DNA of 42,081 nucleotides from JAWVZB01 sp033722375 (GCA_033722375.1 JAWVZB010000010.1:1-42081), one strand, 5' to 3'; shown: positions 15,977-25,276, numbered from the stretch's first letter. Notes: generated by a model not told the origin, from the letters alone. Made by a program: numbers and translations.

Positions 15977-17199
15977 GTGTCACTCCCCGCCAGCGGCATG
16001 GCCAGTTCGACCTCGGTGCCCTCACCGGGAGCGGTCGTGATCGTCGCGGTACCTCCGTGTCGTCGCATCCGTCCGTGGATGGACTCGCGGATCCCCCGGC
16101 GGTCGTCGTCCACGGTCTGTGGATCGAATCCGCGCCCGCGGTCGCGGACGAACACGACCACGTGATCAGTGCTGGCTTCGAGGTAGAGGTCGACCCGGTC
16201 CACGCCGGCGTGCTTGGCGGCGTTCGTGAGCGCCTCCCGGGCCGCTGCGAGCGTGGCGGTGACCCGGTCGTCAACGGGTGCGTCGCCCACGACGACCGGT
16301 TCGATCGTCACGGCGTGCACCGCCTCGATCTCCTCGATCAGGTCGTCGACCACACCACGCAGGCTGTCCCCGTCCGTCGTGCGGGCGTAGAGCCATGCCC
16401 GCAGCTCCCGCTCCTGACGGCGGGCGAGGGCGACCATCCGACGGGGGTCGTCCCCAGCCCGCTGGATGAGCGCCAGGGTCTGCAGGACCGAGTCGTGGAG
16501 ATGGGCGGCCAACTCGGCCCGCTCGGCCTGGCGGATCCGCTCCCGTCGCTCGTGACCGAGTTGGCTGACCAGCCGGGAGACCCACGGCCCCAAGATCAGG
16601 GTCGCTCCCGCCAGCGTCGCCGCCACCGCCAGTCCCACGTCGCGCAGGGCGGCGAACGCATCGTTCGCAGCCAGGAAGACCGCGATGCCGATGCTGACCA
16701 GCACGACCCCCAGCAACACCCGCCACGGGGAGGTGCGGCCGGCGACGAGCGCCCCGACCGGGTCACCCGGCAGCCGTCCTGCGAGCCGCGACCAGCGACG
16801 CCGGTCGTCCTCGGTTCCCCGGGACCAGATGACCGCCGAGCCGGCGGCGGCGATCACGATCGGCCACACGAACCCGTCCCCGAACCACACGCCGAGGTTG
16901 CGAAGCAGCAGCAGCGCGCCGAGCACGATCGCACCCAGCGCCAGCAGACGCTGGGTGTCCGTCGGCCGGTCGTCGGCCGCGACGTCGCCCTCCGGGGACA
17001 GCCCCCACGCCACCAGGTAGAGGAGCACGCCCGCGCCACCGGCCAGTCCGAGCGCGATCAGCACGAACCGCAGAACCGCGGGCTCGACGCCGAGCTGCGC
17101 CCCGAGCCCCCCGGCGACGCCCGCGACGACGCGGTCGTCACGGCTGCGGACGAACCCGAGCGGGGCGCGCTGGTCGGTCGGGGCATGCGGGGCGGCCAC
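15973..17199 (-). CDS. Sensor histidine kinase with N-terminal PspC domain
   Basis: The 408-residue membrane kinase begins with a PspC domain (residues 13-68: FVRSRDDRVVAGVAGGLGAQ, then the hydrophobic helix GLAGGAGVLLYLVAWGL). Further membrane segments lie at about 85-125, 160-180 and 188-205. A HisKA_3 dimerisation helix has phospho-acceptor H235 (AAHLHDSVLQTLALIQRAG), and the HATPase has N326 (REALTNAAKHAG) and the G-box DRGRGFDP. PspC domains sense envelope stress or bind PspC/LiaF partners. GTG start with GGAGGAG just upstream. Overlaps its response regulator by 4 bp. It diverges from a PspC/LiaF-like protein gene across 185 bp that carry tandem repeats. Confidence 0.94.
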   Translation of the reverse strand: MAAPHAPTDQRAPLGFVRSRDDRVVAGVAGGLGAQLGVEPAVLRFVLIALGLAGGAGVLLYLVAWGLSPEGDVAADDRPTDTQRLLALGAIVLGALLLLRNLGVWFGDGFVWPIVIAAAGSAVIWSRGTEDDRRRWSRLAGRLPGDPVGALVAGRTSPWRVLLGVVLVSIGIAVFLAANDAFAALRDVGLAVAATLAGATLILGPWVSRLVSQLGHERRERIRQAERAELAAHLHDSVLQTLALIQRAGDDPRRMVALARRQERELRAWLYARTTDGDSLRGVVDDLIEEIEAVHAVTIEPVVVGDAPVDDRVTATLAAAREALTNAAKHAGVDRVDLYLEASTDHVVVFVRDRGRGFDPQTVDDDRRGIRESIHGRMRRHGGTATITTAPGEGTEVELAMPLAGSDT

Positions 17200-17309
17200 T
17201 CAGGCTCCTCCTCGAGTTCTGGCGCATCCGGTCCGTGATGGTGGTTCGGCAGCGCCGGGTCGCGTCTCTGATGGTGGCACATCGGAGCAGATCGCGGCAT
17301 CGGGGGTGG

Positions 17310-17351
17310 CCCTGATGACTCCGCGGGATCTCAGGGTCGTCTCAGGGTCGT
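17310..17351. promoter_or_regulatory. Tandem 11-bp repeat in the divergent PspC promoter region
   Basis: CTCAGGGTCGT occurs twice head to tail (17330-17340, 17341-17351), one helical turn apart. An inverted half-site CCCTGA lies at 17310-17315, facing TCAGGG at 17331. This lies between divergent genes for a PspC-histidine kinase and a PspC/LiaF-like protein, so it is the best candidate binding site for the response regulator of this set. Confidence 0.6.
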
Positions 17352-17384
17352 CCCCCATACCGCTCGCGGCGAGGCCGTGCGACC

Positions 17385-18701
17385 ATGGAGGCAACGCAGC
17401 AGAGCACGCCCGACGGACGAGAGACGACGATGAACGACACCATGACCGGCGACACCACCTCCCAGGCCCCACCCCCGCCTCCGCCGGGACGTCCGCCGCT
17501 CCGCCGGCGTACCGACGACCGCATGATCGCGGGTGTGGCCTCCGGCCTCGCACGGACCCTCGGTATCGAGACCGCCGTGGCGAGGATCCTGTTCGTCGTG
17601 GCGCTCTTCGTGGGTGGGCTCGGGATCCCGCTCTACCTCGCCGGGTGGCTCCTGATCCCGGAGGACGGCAGCGACGAGGCGGTGGTCTCGGACGTGGTGC
17701 GCAGCCGCGGGGCGCAGTTCTGGATCGGGATCGTGCTGCTCGTCATCGGGGTCCTTGCCCTCGCCGACCAGGCCAGCGACGTCACCGGCGACCTCGCCTG
17801 GCCCCTCGTGCTCATCGGCATCGGCGTCGTGCTGTGGCGCTCCAGCCGGGAGGGCGACGCAGGCCCGGCGGGCGCCCCCGGTCCGCGGATCGAGGACAGA
17901 CCGGCTGGTGGAGAGGAGGCCCCGCCACGGGCCTCCCAGGACGCCGCGGCCGCCCCCGCCCCGCCCCCGCCCGCGCACGCCCCGCCCCCCGCATCGGGCG
18001 GTGGCACGCCACCTCCGGCTACTGACGCAGCACCCACGGCCGCGGACGGTCCTCCCCGGGGCGACGCCGGGCGCCGATCCGTCCTCGGTCGGGTCACCAT
18101 CGCCCTCGCGCTCATCACGGTCGGCGTGCTGTGGCTCGGCGACGCAGCGGGACTCGTCGACCTGAGCTTCCGAGACGGCGCTGCCGTGGCGCTCGGGGTG
18201 ATCGGTCTCGGGCTCGTGGTCGGCACCTGGCTCGGCCGTGCCCGCTGGCTGATCGTCCCCGGCCTGATCCTCGTCCCCGTCGTGGTACTCGCAACGACGC
18301 TGCACGGCAGCGGGATCCGGTTCGGGGCAGGGGTGGGCGAGCGCTCCTTCACCCCGGCCGCGGTGAGCGAGCTGGCCGACCCCTACGAGCTCACCGCCGG
18401 GGAGCTGCGACTCGACCTGACCGAGCTCGAACTCGGTGACGGCCCGGTCGAGATCGGGGCGCGCGTCGGCGCCGGGCAGATCGTGGTGCTCGTACCCCAC
18501 GACGCCGCCCTCGAGATCGACGCGGACGTCGCCATGGGCGAGATCACGATCCTCGGTGAGGGCCCGAGCGGGGCGGGTCTGGACCACAGCTTCAACCGCA
18601 CCGGAGACCGCGGGCCGATCGTGCTCGACCTGCACGCCAGCCTCGGCGAGATCGTCGTCGACTCGGTCCCCGCACCCAACAACTCGCAGGAGGACCAGTG
18701 A
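17385..18701 (+). CDS. PspC/LiaF-like membrane protein, 438 residues
   Basis: Order of parts: a disordered N-terminus with poly-Pro (residues about 28-40), a PspC domain (about 41-95: DDRMIAGVASGLARTLGIE, then LFVVALFVGGLGIPLYLAGWLL), two further membrane helices (about 112-155), a Pro/Ala-rich cytoplasmic linker (about 165-230), two to three more membrane helices (about 235-305) and a C-terminal region with LiaF-like short strands (ELRLDLTELELGDGPVEIG, GQIVVLVPHDAALEIDADVAMGEITI) that normally build a beta-helix binding the kinase. LiaF restrains LiaS in the absence of envelope stress. Start alternatives: ATG 17385 (GAGG upstream) or ATG 17430. The small membrane gene overlaps its stop. Confidence 0.88.
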   Translation: MEATQQSTPDGRETTMNDTMTGDTTSQAPPPPPPGRPPLRRRTDDRMIAGVASGLARTLGIETAVARILFVVALFVGGLGIPLYLAGWLLIPEDGSDEAVVSDVVRSRGAQFWIGIVLLVIGVLALADQASDVTGDLAWPLVLIGIGVVLWRSSREGDAGPAGAPGPRIEDRPAGGEEAPPRASQDAAAAPAPPPPAHAPPPASGGGTPPPATDAAPTAADGPPRGDAGRRSVLGRVTIALALITVGVLWLGDAAGLVDLSFRDGAAVALGVIGLGLVVGTWLGRARWLIVPGLILVPVVVLATTLHGSGIRFGAGVGERSFTPAAVSELADPYELTAGELRLDLTELELGDGPVEIGARVGAGQIVVLVPHDAALEIDADVAMGEITILGEGPSGAGLDHSFNRTGDRGPIVLDLHASLGEIVVDSVPAPNNSQEDQ

Positions 18702-18979
18702 TGACAGCGTCTGACGACACCTCTCGAACCACCACGACGCAGGGCTCGACCGCCGCTGACGACGCGCCCCGCGACACACGGCGAGCCTCACTACTGCAGG
18801 CAGAGCGGCACTCCACCGACGCCCTGTCCCTGATCTTCGGCCTGCTGTTCCTGACGATCGCCGCCCTCGGCCTCGCCGGAGAGCTGCGACCCATCGTCAT
18901 CGAGGGCGACTGGATCGGCCCGGTCGTGCTCATCGGCATCGGCATCGCCCTCATCGCGTCGATCCGCCGCGACCGCTGA
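18701..18979 (+). CDS. Small two-helix membrane protein coupled to the PspC/LiaF-like gene
   Basis: The 92-residue product has a polar Thr/Asp-rich N-terminus of about 38 residues, then two hydrophobic helices (ALSLIFGLLFLTIAALGLAG and IGPVVLIGIGIALIASI) and a basic tail RRDR. I recognise no family; the helices resemble those of the PspC/LiaF-like partner. ATG 18701 shares its A with the stop codon TGA of the preceding gene, and AGGAGG (18688-18693) sits 7 bases upstream, preferred over GTG 18698. It likely acts with the PspC protein in the envelope. Confidence 0.75.
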   Translation: MTASDDTSRTTTTQGSTAADDAPRDTRRASLLQAERHSTDALSLIFGLLFLTIAALGLAGELRPIVIEGDWIGPVVLIGIGIALIASIRRDR

Positions 18980-19040
18980 CGGCCTCCCGCCTCGTACACA
19001 ACGACCAGCGGAGATCGCCGACCGGACGCTGGCCCTCCAA

Positions 19041-19055
19041 CCGGCTGACAGCCGG
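19041..19055 (+). terminator. Short hairpin upstream of purA
   Basis: CCGGCT-GAC-AGCCGG is a perfect 6-bp stem with a 3-nt loop, 62 bp after the preceding gene. Its core is identical over 13 bases to the hairpin at 8709-8721, which supports a shared role as a terminator. Confidence 0.4.
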
Positions 19056-19070
19056 GGTCGCAACGTCCGG

Positions 19071-19110
19071 TAGCCTCGGTCCACGTCCGCGCGATCTGTT
19101 CTTACCGAGG
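19071..19110 (+). promoter_or_regulatory. purA -10 box (TAGCCT) and a dyad over the ribosome site
   Basis: TAGCCT (19071-19076) lies 43 bp before the GTG of purA; CTGACA at 19045-19050 is a -35-like hexamer but with a 20-bp spacer. CCTCGGT (19074-19080) is complementary to ACCGAGG (19104-19110), which contains the GAGG ribosome site of purA. The left arm overlaps the -10 box, so the hairpin would exist only in transcripts begun further upstream. Confidence 0.4.
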
Positions 19111-19119
19111 ACGTGAGCC

Positions 19120-20417
<1,298 letters not shown>

Positions 20418-20421
<4 letters not shown>

Positions 20422-21701
20422 AGGTCCTGGTCGTCGGTGGCGGAGGTCGCGAGCACGCCTTGGCGTGGCGCCTCGCGGTGTCGCCATCGGTCGACGCCGT
20501 CGAGTCCGCGCCCGGCAACCCCGGGATGGCGGAGCTCGGGCCGGTCCACCCCGATATCGATGACGCGGACCCCCAGGCGGTCGCGGACCTCGCCGCGGGC
20601 CGCGGGATCGACCTCGTGGTCGTCGGCCCCGAGGCGCCGCTCGTCGCCGGGGTCGCCGACGCCGTGCGCGAGCGTGGGATCCTGTGCTTCGGGCCGTCCG
20701 CAGCCGCTGCCGAGATCGAAGGCTCCAAGTCCTTCGCGAAGGACGTCATGGAGGCAGCGGGGGTCGCCACCGCGGCCTCCGGTACCTACGACGACCGCGA
20801 CGAGGCGGTTGCGGCGCTCGCGAACTTCAGCCCGCCCTACGTGGTCAAGGCGGACGGCCTGGCCGCCGGCAAGGGCGTGGTCATCGCCGACGACCGTGAC
20901 GACGCGGTCGCGGCGATCGAGGACGCGCTGGTCCACGGCCGTTTCGGGGAGGCCGGCGCCACGGTGGTGCTGGAAGCGTTCCTGGACGGTCCCGAGGTGT
21001 CGGTGTTCGGGGTCTGCGACGGCACCGACGTGGCGCTGCTCCCGCCGTCACAGGACTTCAAGCGGGCCTACGACGGCGACGAGGGGCCCAACACCGGCGG
21101 CATGGGCGCCTACACCCCCGTGCCGGACTTCGGTGTCGAGGACGCGGCCGCGCTGAAGGACAGCGTCTTCCGGCCTGTCCTCGCCGAGCTGGAGCGTCGC
21201 GGGGCGAGGTTCCAGGGGCTCCTGTACGCCGGACTCGTCCTGACCGCCTCCGGCCCGCAGGTGCTCGAGTTCAACTGCCGCTTCGGTGACCCCGAGACGC
21301 AGTCGGTCATCTGGCGGGTCGCGAGCGACTTCGGTGATCTGCTCGCGGCGGCGGCCGACCCCGAGCGGGGCGTCGCGGACCACACCCTCGAGGTGTCCGA
21401 CGACGCCTACGTGACGGTCGTGCTCGCCAGTGGCGGCTACCCGCTCAGCTACGAGACCGGCGAGACGATCCTCGGCCTCGACGCCGTGCGCGACCGCTTC
21501 GAGGACGTCCACGTCTTCCACGCCGGGACCGCCTCGCGGGACGGACAGATCGTCACCGCCGGCGGCCGCGTGCTCGGTGTGACCGCCCACGGCAGCGATG
21601 TCGCCGCTGCCCGCGAACGTGCCTACGAGGCGGCGGACCTGATCACGTGGGCCGGGCAGCACCGACGCAACGACATCGCCGAGCAGGCCGCCCGCTCCTG
21701 A
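20418..21701 (+). CDS. purD: Phosphoribosylamine-glycine ligase PurD
   Basis: PurD (GAR synthetase) couples phosphoribosylamine and glycine with ATP, step 2 of de novo purine synthesis. The protein is 427 residues from the GTG at 20418, which overlaps purA's stop. Reading in this frame is open further upstream (to 20349), but family similarity starts at VKVLVVGGGGREHALAWRL. Seen after that: the ATP-grasp loop ANFSPPYVVKADGLAAGKGVV split across the lid, the GPNTGGMGAYTPVP motif, and metal-binding EFNCRFGDPETQ. A normal single-domain PurD. Confidence 0.98.
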
Positions 21702-21746
21702 GCATCAGGGAGCGGAGCCGAACGCCGTTCCGGGTACGCGCTGCTC

Positions 21747-21752
21747 TACGCT
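21747..21752 (+). promoter_or_regulatory. Possible -10 box (TACGCT) before purC
   Basis: TACGCT lies 20-25 bp before the GTG of purC in the only real gap (70 bp) of the purADC set, so purC may have its own promoter. No -35 recognised. Confidence 0.35.
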
Positions 21753-21771
21753 CGGGGCGGGAGACGGAAGG

Positions 21772-22716
21772 GTGGCGGTGCCGGCGATCGCGCTGGATCA
21801 CGTGCGCAGCGGCAAGGTCCGTGATCTGTACCGGATCGGGGACGACCGGCTGCTCCTGATCGCGTCCGACCGGGTCTCCACCTACGACTGCGTGCACCCC
21901 ACCCCCATCCCCGACAAGGGCCGGGTGCTGACCGGCCTCTCGGTCTTCTGGTTCCAGAAGCTCGCCGATGTCGTTCCGGCCCACCTCGTGTCGGCGTCCA
22001 CGGCCGATCTGCCGGAGCAGGCCCAGGAGCATGCCGAGGAGCTCCGCGGCCGCATGATGCTGGTCCGCGAGGTCGAGATCGTCCCCTTCGAGTGCGTGGT
22101 GCGTGGCTACCTCGCCGGATCGGGATGGCGGGAGTACCAGGACGACGGCACCGTGTGCGGCGTGGGCCTGCCCGAGGGGCTGGAAGAGGGATCCGAGCTG
22201 CCGACGCCGATCTTCACCCCCGCCACCAAGGCCGAGTCGGGACACGACGAGAACGTCACGTTCCGGCACATGGCGGATGCGGTCGGCTGGGAGCTGGCGG
22301 GGAAGCTGCGCGAGACCGCGATCGAGCTCTACCGGCGCGCGCAGGACCACGCTCGCGAGCGGGGCGTGATCCTCGCCGACACCAAGTTCGAGTTCGGTCT
22401 GCTCGAGGGCGAGGTGGTGTTGGCCGACGAGGTGCTGACCCCCGACTCCTCGCGCTACTGGCCGGCCGACGAGTGGGCCCCGGGTCACAGCCAGCCGTCC
22501 TTCGACAAGCAGTTCGTCCGGGACTACGGCACCTCGACGGGATGGGACCGCAACCCGCCGGCCCCGGAACTGCCCCCGGACATCGTCACCGCGACCCGCG
22601 AGAAGTACGTGGAGGTCTACGAGCGCCTGACCGGGGAGTCCTTCGACGAGTGGCTCCGGGACGGCGGACCCGATCGCGGTGAGGTCGCGTCCTGGGCGGA
22701 CGGGGCCACGCTGTGA
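21772..22716 (+). CDS. purC: SAICAR synthase PurC
   Basis: PurC joins aspartate to CAIR with ATP (SAICAR synthase). The 314-residue length is normal for the bacterial/yeast ADE1-like form. Motifs: HVRSGKVRDLYRIG (phosphate/ATP loop), ASDRVSTYDCVHPTPIPDKG, VVRGYLAGSGWREYQ, and TKAESGHDENVTF. Two GTG codons, 21772 and 21778, are possible starts; GGGAG at 21759-21763 fits the first and GGAAGG at 21766-21771 the second. The stop overlaps the next gene (GTGA). Confidence 0.98.
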   Translation: MAVPAIALDHVRSGKVRDLYRIGDDRLLLIASDRVSTYDCVHPTPIPDKGRVLTGLSVFWFQKLADVVPAHLVSASTADLPEQAQEHAEELRGRMMLVREVEIVPFECVVRGYLAGSGWREYQDDGTVCGVGLPEGLEEGSELPTPIFTPATKAESGHDENVTFRHMADAVGWELAGKLRETAIELYRRAQDHARERGVILADTKFEFGLLEGEVVLADEVLTPDSSRYWPADEWAPGHSQPSFDKQFVRDYGTSTGWDRNPPAPELPPDIVTATREKYVEVYERLTGESFDEWLRDGGPDRGEVASWADGATL

Positions 22717-23261
22717 GTGGTGCCAGCGGTGGAGCAGCCGGCGACCCGGTCGATGACATCGCGCGTGAGATGCGCCAAGGCGCCGGCGAGGAGCTCCGAG
22801 CAGATGCCGAGGAGAACGAGCGCCTGGCGGCGCAGGCGGCGCGCCGCAACGCCTCCCTCGCCGACGTCGCCCGCGACGCGATGTTCCGGGGGGACAAGGT
22901 CGCGCTGCGGTTCACCAACCACACCGTCAGCGGGCAGGTCGCCCACGCCTCCGGCGATCTCCTCACCGTCGAGACCACGGCCGGCACGGTGCACGTCAAC
23001 CTCGGAGTCCCGGTCACGCTGACGGTGATCGAGCCGGACGCGGCGGAGGGCCGGACCCCCGAACAGGGCGTCGACAGCCTGCGTGCCCGCCTCTTCGAGC
23101 TCGAACTCGCCGAGGCCGAGGTCGAGCTGCAGGCGGCCGGGTTCGACGGCTCGATCCGGGGCCGGGTCGCGGTGGTCGCCACCGACCACGTCGTGCTCCG
23201 CACCGACGACGGGAACCTGCACGTGGCCTTCGCTGCCGTGGAGTCGGTGCTCGAGCGCTGA
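22713..23261 (+). CDS. Unknown protein coupled to purC; two small beta-domain repeats
   Basis: The 182-residue product has a charged Ala/Glu/Arg-rich N-terminus (about 1-60, likely helical: AREMRQGAGEELRADAEENE) and then two similar beta-rich stretches: VALRFTNHTVSGQVAHASGD with LLTVETTAGTVHVNL (about 66-100), and SIRGRVAVVATDHVVLRTDD with GNLHVAFAAVESV (about 148-180). The pattern Gly-x-Val-x(4-6)-Asp-x-(Leu/Val)-x-(Val/Leu)-x-Thr-x2-Gly-x-(Val/Leu)-His-Val recalls Sm-like or SH3-like barrels. I know no family name. GTGA overlap with purC suggests translation in step with it; a link to purine metabolism is only guilt by association. Confidence 0.75.
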   Translation: MSGASGGAAGDPVDDIAREMRQGAGEELRADAEENERLAAQAARRNASLADVARDAMFRGDKVALRFTNHTVSGQVAHASGDLLTVETTAGTVHVNLGVPVTLTVIEPDAAEGRTPEQGVDSLRARLFELELAEAEVELQAAGFDGSIRGRVAVVATDHVVLRTDDGNLHVAFAAVESVLER

Positions 23262-23264
23262 ATC

Positions 23265-23285
23265 CCGGGGACGACGAGCCCCCGG
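23265..23285. terminator. Hairpin in convergent gap after the purC operon
   Basis: CCGGGG (23265-23270) and CCCCGG (23280-23285) form a 6-bp stem with a 9-nt loop, 3 bp after the stop. The opposing DsrE gene ends at 23303. Confidence 0.4.
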
Positions 23286-23302
23286 CAGATGACGCAACCG
23301 GA

Positions 23303-23683
23303 TCAGGTGAGGCTGATGGCCTTGCCCTCCGCGAGCGCCTCCACGATCTTGGCCGCCCCGACGATCTGCGCACCGTCGACCAGGTCGTCCTCGTCGATGT
23401 CGCGCTTCTTCGTGCACGAGCTGCACAGCCAGATCTCCCCGCCGTTGCCCACGAGTAGCTGCACGAGGGTCGAGAGGGGGGTGAGATCGTCGTCGCTGAC
23501 CGTCTCCGCGTATCCCAGGGTGCCGATCCGGACGGCCTCGACGGTGCAGACGACGATGGCGTGCTGACCGCTCACGGCGGCGGTACTGGCGGCGATGAAC
23601 GGCACCGTGGCCCGTTCGGGGTCGTCCGCCCCGTGGGTGCAGGTGAACAACATCGGGACGGGCTGCTCGGCGTCGTCGGCCAC
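23303..23683 (-). CDS. DsrE-family protein
   Basis: The 126-residue product matches DsrE/DsrF-fold proteins, used in sulfur-relay or cysteine chemistry: PMLFTCTHGADDPERATVPFIAA, GQHAIVVCTVEAV, then LLVGNGGEIWLCSSCTKKRDID and VGAAKIVEALAEG near the C-terminus. A C-S-S-C pair (residues about 88-91) sits where DsrE proteins carry the active Cys, and may form a redox disulfide. GTG start (AGGAG at about 7 bases). Function in this cell is unknown; it diverges from the binding-protein gene across 190 bp. Confidence 0.82.
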   Translation of the reverse strand: MADDAEQPVPMLFTCTHGADDPERATVPFIAASTAAVSGQHAIVVCTVEAVRIGTLGYAETVSDDDLTPLSTLVQLLVGNGGEIWLCSSCTKKRDIDEDDLVDGAQIVGAAKIVEALAEGKAISLT

Positions 23684-23798
23684 AGTGGTGCTCCTGGGGT
23701 TCGCAAGTGGCTATCTGACCCCCGCTGACCGCTCTGGGTGAGGGGAGTGGGGGTGTACGAACGGACATCGCCCCCTTCCCTTCCTCCTATCGGTGTCG

Positions 23799-23804
23799 TA
23801 GGAT
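23799..23804 (+). promoter_or_regulatory. -10 box (TAGGAT) of the binding-protein gene
   Basis: TAGGAT is a good TANNNT match 70 bp before the ATG; it would give a start of transcription near 23811 and a leader of about 63 nt. No convincing -35. Confidence 0.5.
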
Positions 23805-23815
23805 GCTTCGCCGGA

Positions 23816-23844
23816 GGCCAGTACGGCGTCGTGCCGTGTTGGCC
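23816..23844 (+). promoter_or_regulatory. G-U-compensated hairpin in the 5' leader of the binding-protein gene
   Basis: Bases 23816-23827 pair with 23833-23844 over 12 bp, two of which are G-U wobbles that would be mismatches in DNA; loop GTCGT. A second, outer pairing is possible: CTTCG/GGAGG (23806-23817) with CCTCC/CGAAG (23855-23865), the last of which abuts the ribosome site AAGGGGAG, but its left arm may precede the transcription start. Confidence 0.5.
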
Positions 23845-23873
23845 ACCACATCGACCTCCACGAAGGGGAGAAC

Positions 23874-25226
23874 ATGCAGCGATCACTATGGCTGCGTCGG
23901 TTCGCCGTGCTCATGGTGTTCGGACTCCTTGCTGCCGCTTGCGGTGGCGACGACGACCCGGACACCACCGACACGGAGACCGGCACGCCGACCGAAACCG
24001 AGATGACCGAGACCGAAACCGAGACCGACACCGAGACAGAGACCGAGGGGCAGGCCACCGGCGCGAACGTCGACGGCACCCTCAAGATCGGGACGCTGCT
24101 CCCGCAGACCGGTGCGCTCGCGCAGTTCGGCCCCGGCATGCAGTTCGGTGTCGAGCTGGCCGTCCAGCAGATCAACGAGGCTGGGGGCGTGCTCGGCGGT
24201 GACGTCGAGCTCGTGACCGCCGACAGCGGCACGGATCCACAGGTCGCCAACGACGCCGTCGACGGACTGCTCCAGTCCGACAACGTCGACGCCATCGTCG
24301 GTGCGGCGTCCTCCGATATCACCAAGGCCGTGATCGAGAAGGTCATCAGCGCCGAGGTCGCCGAGTGTTCACCGTCGAACACCGGACCGGACTTCACGAC
24401 CTTCGAGGACGAGGACCCCGGGTTCTACTTCCGGACCGCGCCGTCTGACGCCCTCCAGGGCCAGGTGCTCGGCAACCTCGTGTTGGCTGACGGTTTCCAG
24501 AACGTCGGTCTCGTGTACCGCAACGAGGCGTACGGTCAGGGTCTCGCGAACCAGGTCAAGGAGACCATCGAGAACGGTGGCGGAACAGTCGCCGTCGAGG
24601 TGCCCTACGACCCGCGCTCGACCGGTCCGTTCGACGCGGAGGCCGAGCAGCTCGCTCAGGCTGATCTCGATGCGGTCGTCTCGGTGATGTTCATCGACGA
24701 CGGCGCGGCGATGATCAACGCCGCCATCGAGAAGGGTGTCGGCCCCGGTGACGTGCAGTGGTACGGCGCCGACGGGACCGCCTCGGACGACTTCCCCGAA
24801 GCCGTCTCCGAGGAGAACCCCACCATCCTGGACGGGATGAAGGGCACCGCGCCTGACTTCTCGTCGCAGTCCGAGGCGTTCAGCAGCGCCTTCGACGAGG
24901 GCGCTCCCGAGAACGCGCAGAACACGTTCGCCCCACAGGCGTACGACTGCGCGATCATCATCGCGCTCGCCGCGCAGATCGCCGGTTCCGATGACCCGAA
25001 CGACTTCATGCAAGAGGTCGTCGGTGTCACCAAGGACGGCGAGAAGTGCGACAGCTTCGCTGCTTGCAAGGAGCTGATCGACGGCGGGACCACCGACATC
25101 GACTACGACGGAGCGAGTGGCTCGCTGAGCTTCGCGCCTCCGGGTGAGCCGGCGGCTGGTACCTACACCATCTACCAGTTCACCGACGGTGACGTCGAGA
25201 ACCTCCGTCAGGAGAGTGTCGGCTGA
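23874..25226 (+). CDS. ABC-transporter substrate-binding lipoprotein (LivK/amide-urea type)
   Basis: The 450-residue protein is a type I periplasmic binding protein (Peripla_BP_6) anchored by lipid: signal peptide and lipobox GLLAAACGGD (Cys at residue 23), a low-complexity Thr/Glu linker (about 30-62), then the two-lobe domain (IGTLLPQTGALAQFGPGM, ELAVQQINEAGGVLGGDVEL, AYGQGLANQVKETIENGGG). It captures amino acids or related small molecules for the LivHMGF importer encoded on the opposite strand immediately downstream. Ligand cannot be told. ATG has GGGGAG upstream; its leader can form a hairpin. Its gene converges on livF, with a strong hairpin between. Confidence 0.93.
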   Translation: MQRSLWLRRFAVLMVFGLLAAACGGDDDPDTTDTETGTPTETEMTETETETDTETETEGQATGANVDGTLKIGTLLPQTGALAQFGPGMQFGVELAVQQINEAGGVLGGDVELVTADSGTDPQVANDAVDGLLQSDNVDAIVGAASSDITKAVIEKVISAEVAECSPSNTGPDFTTFEDEDPGFYFRTAPSDALQGQVLGNLVLADGFQNVGLVYRNEAYGQGLANQVKETIENGGGTVAVEVPYDPRSTGPFDAEAEQLAQADLDAVVSVMFIDDGAAMINAAIEKGVGPGDVQWYGADGTASDDFPEAVSEENPTILDGMKGTAPDFSSQSEAFSSAFDEGAPENAQNTFAPQAYDCAIIIALAAQIAGSDDPNDFMQEVVGVTKDGEKCDSFAACKELIDGGTTDIDYDGASGSLSFAPPGEPAAGTYTIYQFTDGDVENLRQESVG

Positions 25227-25244
25227 TCTGAGGCATCCTCAGCC

Positions 25245-25276
25245 ACGAGGGCCCGGTGCTTGCACCGGGCCCTCGT
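25245..25276. terminator. 15-bp hairpin between the binding-protein gene and livF
   Basis: ACGAGGGCCCGGTGC (25245-25259) and its exact complement (25262-25276) form a very stable 15-bp stem with a 2-nt spacer, 18 bp after the stop. The convergent livF gene ends at 25347. No U tract, but the stem is much longer than others here. Confidence 0.7.

Noticed and set aside
17331..18791. Open frame of 486 codons on the minus strand opposite the PspC/LiaF-like gene
   Set aside because: Antisense of a gene with clear domain order; no start signal or motif.
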